64,000 bases of DNA from Rhodanobacteraceae bacterium (GTDB lineage: Bacteria > Pseudomonadota > Gammaproteobacteria > Xanthomonadales > SZUA-5). Below the pieces are notes generated by a model. It was not told the DNA's origin and did no database searches. It worked only from the letters and a program-made list of their open reading frames with translations. This document shows positions 59,958 through 64,000 of this stretch, one piece after another (within the stretch, counting starts at the first letter, position 1; each line of letters begins with the position of its first letter). Both the position numbers and the translations under genes were made by a program. The stretch lies in the NCBI GenBank assembly GCA_024234055.1, contig JACKOW010000004.1, positions 1 through 64,000 on the forward strand. Direction: 5' to 3'.

Positions 59958-61748
59958 ATGAGCCTCTGTCTCTCCGCTGCTCTGGCCACTCTGCTGTGTC
60001 CGCTGGACCTGCCGGCCAGCTCCCTGAACACCATGACCCCGTTCATCGGCGGCTCACTGCCCGCCTATCTCTACGACCCCAAGAAGTCCGCGCTGGTGCG
60101 TCGGCGACCAGGGCACCCGATACCCGAGTCCACGGTTCGCGCGGATCAGAACCCGAACAACATCGACCCCGCACCGGTTGATGCCGTTGGCGAGTTCATC
60201 CCGGTCCCCGATCGCTGGCGGCTCATGGAAACGCTGGGTTTCAAACATCCCTGGTACGACCCCTACAACCAGAACATCTGGAAGGGCGACAAGCCGATCC
60301 ATGAAGAGGACTGGTTCCTGAGCCTGCTGGCAATCTCCGACACGGTGATGGAGCCGCGCTCGGTGCCGACGCCGGTCGGCCCGCAGTCGAGCGCCAATCC
60401 GGGATCGATCGACATCTTCTCCGGCTTCGACCAGACCATCTTTTCGCAGTCGGTGCTGGCCGGCCTGGTCTATTACAAGGGCAACACCACCTTCAAACCG
60501 CCGGAATACGAATACCGCCTGACCCTGGCCTTCAATTACAACCGGGTCGAGGTCGATGATGTGCGCGCACTGACCATCGATCCGCGCAAGGGCAAGGTCC
60601 GTGATGACGGCTTCATTGCCGTGCAGGAGATCTTTGCCGACGTGCATCTGCGCGATGTCTCGCCGCGCTACGACTTTGACGCCATCCGCGTCGGCATACA
60701 GCCCTTTTCCAGTGATTTCCGCGGATTCCTGTTCCAGGATCTGCAGTTCGGCGTGCGCCTGTTCGGCAACCGCGACAACAACAAGAAGCAGTACAACCTG
60801 GCCTGGTTCCGGCGCGTCGAGAAGGATCTGAACTCGGGCCTGAACGATGTAGCCGAAGGCCTGCGCAATGACGACGTCTTCATTGCCAACTACTATTGGC
60901 AGGATCTGGGTCGTCTGGGCTTCACCTCGCAGGCGACCTTTGCCTACAACCGCAATCGCGACACCGAGTTCTTTTTCGATTCCAACGGTTTCATCCAACG
61001 CCCCTCATCACTGGGCGTCGAACAACCGCGCGAATACGATGTCTTCTATCTGGGATACAACGGCGATGGTCGTCTGGGCTGGCTGAATCTGTCCACCTCC
61101 GCCTATTTCGCTTTCGGCAAGAACGACAACACCTTCACCGGTGAAGACAGCGACATCCGTGCGGGCTTCTTTGCGGCCGAGTTCTCACGCGATTTCGACT
61201 GGATCCGGCCGCGGGTGTCGATTGCCTGGGCCAGCGGTGACGATGATCCCTTCGATGATCGCAGCACTGGCTACGATGCGATCTTCGAGAACCCGATCTT
61301 CGCCGGCGCCGATACCAGCTATTGGATTCGGCAAAACATGCCGCTGGTCGGCGGTGGCGGCGTCACGCTGGCGACGCGCAACGGCATCCTGCCTTCGCTG
61401 CGTTCCTCCAAGGAGCAGGGACAGTCGAACTTCGAGAATCCCGGCTTGCGCCTGATCGGCGTCGGCGCCGACTTTGATCTGACCCCGGAATCCCGGGTAT
61501 CGGTCAATCTCAACCAGCTCTGGTTCGACGATACCGCGGTGCTCGAAGTCGCCCGCAATCAAGCGCCGATTGATCGATCCATCGGCACCGATTTCTCGGT
61601 GGCCTGGATCTGGCGCCCCTTCATGTCCCAGAACGTCGTGGTACGCCTGTCGGGCGCCTTGCTGGAGCCCGGCGCTGGTCTGGCCGATCTCTACGGCGAC
61701 GACCACACGTATTACACCGTTCTGGGTAATGTGATCCTGACGTATTGA
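59958..61748 (+). CDS. Large outer-membrane beta-barrel protein
   Basis: 596 residues, strand-rich from residue 170 on, ending in NVILTY, a typical barrel terminus. Before this is a conserved globular part (VPDRWRLMETLGFKHPWYDPYNQNIWKGDKP). Other conserved-looking stretches are SSDFRGFLFQDLQFGVRLFGNRDNN and LPSLRSSKEQGQSNFENPGL. Similar sequences, as I remember, lie next to multiheme cytochromes in several phyla, but I cannot name the family. No heme motif. The signal peptide is short (SLCLSAALATLLCPLDLPASS). Likely a pore or scaffold for the cytochrome encoded next. Confidence 0.83.
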   Translation: MSLCLSAALATLLCPLDLPASSLNTMTPFIGGSLPAYLYDPKKSALVRRRPGHPIPESTVRADQNPNNIDPAPVDAVGEFIPVPDRWRLMETLGFKHPWYDPYNQNIWKGDKPIHEEDWFLSLLAISDTVMEPRSVPTPVGPQSSANPGSIDIFSGFDQTIFSQSVLAGLVYYKGNTTFKPPEYEYRLTLAFNYNRVEVDDVRALTIDPRKGKVRDDGFIAVQEIFADVHLRDVSPRYDFDAIRVGIQPFSSDFRGFLFQDLQFGVRLFGNRDNNKKQYNLAWFRRVEKDLNSGLNDVAEGLRNDDVFIANYYWQDLGRLGFTSQATFAYNRNRDTEFFFDSNGFIQRPSSLGVEQPREYDVFYLGYNGDGRLGWLNLSTSAYFAFGKNDNTFTGEDSDIRAGFFAAEFSRDFDWIRPRVSIAWASGDDDPFDDRSTGYDAIFENPIFAGADTSYWIRQNMPLVGGGGVTLATRNGILPSLRSSKEQGQSNFENPGLRLIGVGADFDLTPESRVSVNLNQLWFDDTAVLEVARNQAPIDRSIGTDFSVAWIWRPFMSQNVVVRLSGALLEPGAGLADLYGDDHTYYTVLGNVILTY

Positions 61749-61765
61749 ACGCGCGAGAGGCCTGC

Positions 61766-64000
61766 ATGAAGCCCATCACCGCTGCCCTGCTGACGCTTTC
61801 ATCGATTGCGCTCTGCCAGTTTTCCATTCCTGCCATGGCTGCCGGCGGCGAGACCCCGGTGGATCGGGTCTATGTCACGGCCCCGGACGCGCCGCGCAAT
61901 CAGACCCAGGCTGCGGCCGACGCCAAGAGCGCGGGCTGCATGAGTTGCCACAATCCCATCGATCAGAAATCGATGCACGCCTCCCCCGCCGTGGTGCTGG
62001 GCTGCACCGATTGCCATGGCGGCGACGCCACGGTGATGGGCCCGGCCAGCGCTGGACACGCACAACCTGCCCCGGGTCACGGCCACGACAGCGACTCGGA
62101 ACATGGCCACAGCACCACCGCCTACGCCCCCGACTACATGGCGGCCATGGAAAAGGCGCACGTGTTGCCGCGCTACCCGCAAACCTGGCACTACCCACGG
62201 TCGAGCAATCCGGAACGCACTTACACGCTGTTGAACCGCGAGGCGCCTGAGTTTGTGCGCTTCATGAACCCCAGTGACCTGCGTATTGCCCATGAGGCCT
62301 GTGGCGCCTGTCATCAGCCGATCATCGAAGCCGCCAAGCGCTCGATCATGGCCACCGGCGCCATGCTCTGGGGTGGCGCCTCGTACAACAACGGCATTCT
62401 GCCGTTCAAGCGCTACATCCTCGGCGAGGGCTATGAGCGTGACGGCACCTCGGCCATCATCAATGCACTGGAGCCGGTGACGCCGGCCATGCAGATGCGC
62501 GGCGCCCTGTCGCAGCTGGTGCCGCTGCCGGCCTGGGAAGTCATTCCTCCCGGCGACATCTTCCGCGTCTTCGAACGCGGTGGCCGCAATATCAACACCA
62601 CCTTCCCGGAAACCGGGTTGCCCAATTCACTGGGCCAGATTCAGCGTCTGGAAGAGCCTGGTCGTCCGGACATCAAGCAATCCAATCGCGGCCCCGGCAC
62701 CGGGCAGCGCATTGCCGTTCCGGTGATCAACATCCACAAGACCCGATTGAACGATCCCAACATGTGGTTCATGGGAACCAACGACCAACCCGGCGACTTC
62801 CGCAATTCGGGCTGTTCGGCCTGCCATGTGCCCTATGCCAATGATCGCGACCCCCGCCATTCCGGCCCCTATGCGGCTTTTGGCCACATGGGGCAGAGCC
62901 AGCAGGCCGATCCGACCATTCCCAAGGATCAGCCCGGACATCCGCTGAAGCACGCATTCACGCGCTCGATTCCGACCAGCCAGTGCATGAACTGCCACAT
63001 GCATCAGCCGAACATGTTCATCAACACCTTCCTGGGCTACACCATGTGGGACTACGAGTCCGACGCGCCCTTCATGTGGCCGGAACAGCAGCGCTATCCC
63101 ACTCACGACGAGATGCGCAAGGCGCTGGACCGCAACCCGGAAGAAGCCGTGATCCGCGGCAAGTGGTCGGACCTGGACTTCGTCAAGGACGTGTCGCTGC
63201 TCAATCCGAAACTGAAGGACACCCAGTTCGCCGACTATCACGGTCACGGCTGGAACTTCCGCGCCATCTTCAAGCGCGATCGCAAGGGCAATCTGCTGGA
63301 TGCCGAAGGCGCCAAGGTTGACGACGCCGATCCGAAGAAGTTCGAGAAGGCCGTCCACATGTCGAGCATCCATGTCGACCTCGGCATGCATTGCGTGGAT
63401 TGCCACTTCGCCCAGGACATGCACGGCAACGGCCACATCGTCGGTGAAGTGGCCGCCGGCGTGGAAATCCAGTGCAAGGACTGCCATGGCACGCCCGACA
63501 AGTACCCGACGCTGATCACGTCCGGGCCGATGGCCAGCAAGGCCGGTCGGGACCTGTCCAATCTGCGCAACCCGGATGGTGAAAAGCGCTTCGAGTGGAT
63601 CGATGGCAAGCTGATCCAGCGCTCGATCATGCAGAGTGGTCTGCAGTGGGAAATGTCGCTGGTCAAGGACACCTCGGATCCAGCCAACCCGGCCTACAAC
63701 GCCAAGGCCGACCGCGCCCACACCATGAGTCGCGACACCGCAAAGCAGACCTACGGCAAGGACGTAGCGCCGGCTGATTACGCCCATGGTGAAGACAAGA
63801 TGCTGTGTTACAGCTGCCACACCAGCTGGACCACCAGCTGCGGTGGCTGCCATCTGCCCATCCAGGCCAACTGGAAGACCGATCGCCATCACTTCGAAGG
63901 TGGCGCCACGCGCAATTACGCGACCTACAATCCGCAGGTGGCGCGTGACGACGTGTTCATGCTGGCCAAGCACGGCGAGGTCAAGGACTACAAGTACGCG
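61766..64000 (+). CDS. Multiheme cytochrome c, cut by the window end
   Basis: 745 residues in the window with no stop. A signal peptide (LLTLSSIALCQFSIPAMAA) is followed by CxxCH sites CMSCH, CTDCH, CGACH, CSACH, CMNCH, CVDCH, CKDCH, CYSCH and CGGCH, nine so far. A His-rich patch (GHAQPAPGHGHDSDSEHGHS, about 90-110) lies after the second site. Long spans without hemes suggest a large folded domain, perhaps catalytic. It follows the barrel gene by 17 bases with GAGAGG upstream. Probably periplasmic or surface electron carrier or reductase; its substrate cannot be seen. Confidence 0.92.
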   Translation, partial: MKPITAALLTLSSIALCQFSIPAMAAGGETPVDRVYVTAPDAPRNQTQAAADAKSAGCMSCHNPIDQKSMHASPAVVLGCTDCHGGDATVMGPASAGHAQPAPGHGHDSDSEHGHSTTAYAPDYMAAMEKAHVLPRYPQTWHYPRSSNPERTYTLLNREAPEFVRFMNPSDLRIAHEACGACHQPIIEAAKRSIMATGAMLWGGASYNNGILPFKRYILGEGYERDGTSAIINALEPVTPAMQMRGALSQLVPLPAWEVIPPGDIFRVFERGGRNINTTFPETGLPNSLGQIQRLEEPGRPDIKQSNRGPGTGQRIAVPVINIHKTRLNDPNMWFMGTNDQPGDFRNSGCSACHVPYANDRDPRHSGPYAAFGHMGQSQQADPTIPKDQPGHPLKHAFTRSIPTSQCMNCHMHQPNMFINTFLGYTMWDYESDAPFMWPEQQRYPTHDEMRKALDRNPEEAVIRGKWSDLDFVKDVSLLNPKLKDTQFADYHGHGWNFRAIFKRDRKGNLLDAEGAKVDDADPKKFEKAVHMSSIHVDLGMHCVDCHFAQDMHGNGHIVGEVAAGVEIQCKDCHGTPDKYPTLITSGPMASKAGRDLSNLRNPDGEKRFEWIDGKLIQRSIMQSGLQWEMSLVKDTSDPANPAYNAKADRAHTMSRDTAKQTYGKDVAPADYAHGEDKMLCYSCHTSWTTSCGGCHLPIQANWKTDRHHFEGGATRNYATYNPQVARDDVFMLAKHGEVKDYKYA

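Noticed and set aside
62627..63973. 448-codon open frame antisense to the multiheme cytochrome
   Set aside because: The plus strand has nine CxxCH motifs in one frame.

Overview
The window looks like about 64 kb of chromosome from a GC-rich gammaproteobacterium, most likely in the Lysobacterales (Xanthomonadales). This rests on overall gene style, short intergenic gaps with many REP-like palindromes, a FimX-like c-di-GMP protein, a ppsR/ppsA pair, and housekeeping genes (murB, pyrD, ispG, dbpA, rlmJ). Genus is not determined. No phage, plasmid, rRNA or tRNA gene was seen. The only stable RNA is the 3' end of tmRNA at the left edge.

Layout. 0-1 kb: tmRNA tail, its terminator and a Phd/RelE-type toxin-antitoxin pair with a clear promoter/operator. 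1.3-9.4 kb: a 1052-residue protein of unknown function, a CIA30 protein, a DUF885 peptidase-like protein, a DUF1272-GNAT fusion, and a PepSY/cytochrome b561 pair. 9.6-15.1 kb: a PAS-GGDEF-EAL protein, a 315-bp MITE-like element with clean ends, then the minus-strand set thioredoxin / DUF4266 / DUF3570 / ApbE. 15.2-22.5 kb: a cupredoxin, small secreted proteins, an SDR, a response regulator-PP2C phosphatase with its STAS partner, and a FimX-like REC-PAS-GGDEF-EAL protein. 22.6-34.6 kb: a choice-of-anchor protein, a class V aminotransferase, a TonB receptor and an epimerase between two copies of a long repeat module, glutaredoxin, sdaA, an SGNH hydrolase and a DUF4124-M23 peptidase. 34.9-50.8 kb: mainly housekeeping (ppsA, ppsR with a toxin-antitoxin pair between them, rlmJ, dbpA, a desaturase, murB, pyrD, ispG) plus a PilZ-like protein.

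50.9-64 kb is the most unusual part: an electron-transfer locus. It starts with one protein that fuses an FAD/NAD(P) reductase, two cyclic-nucleotide-binding domains and a four-cluster ferredoxin. Next come a five-helix membrane protein and an FHA-domain protein carrying a tethered ten-heme cytochrome c. After a repeat-rich gap and a DUF3011 gene follow a lipoprotein with two GlcG/HbpS-like domains, a large outer-membrane beta-barrel and a multiheme cytochrome (nine CxxCH so far) that runs off the window. My inference is a regulated route carrying electrons from cytoplasmic NAD(P)H across the inner membrane to periplasmic and outer-membrane hemes.

Repeats shape the window. A REP family (core GTAGGAGCGACCTCGCGTCG) occurs singly and in 70-bp-period arrays. 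One copy supplies the stop codon of the aminotransferase, and a mutated copy is read through by the epimerase. The MITE split a shared CTAG stop of two convergent genes, and a relic of the same element appears to provide the start codon of murB.
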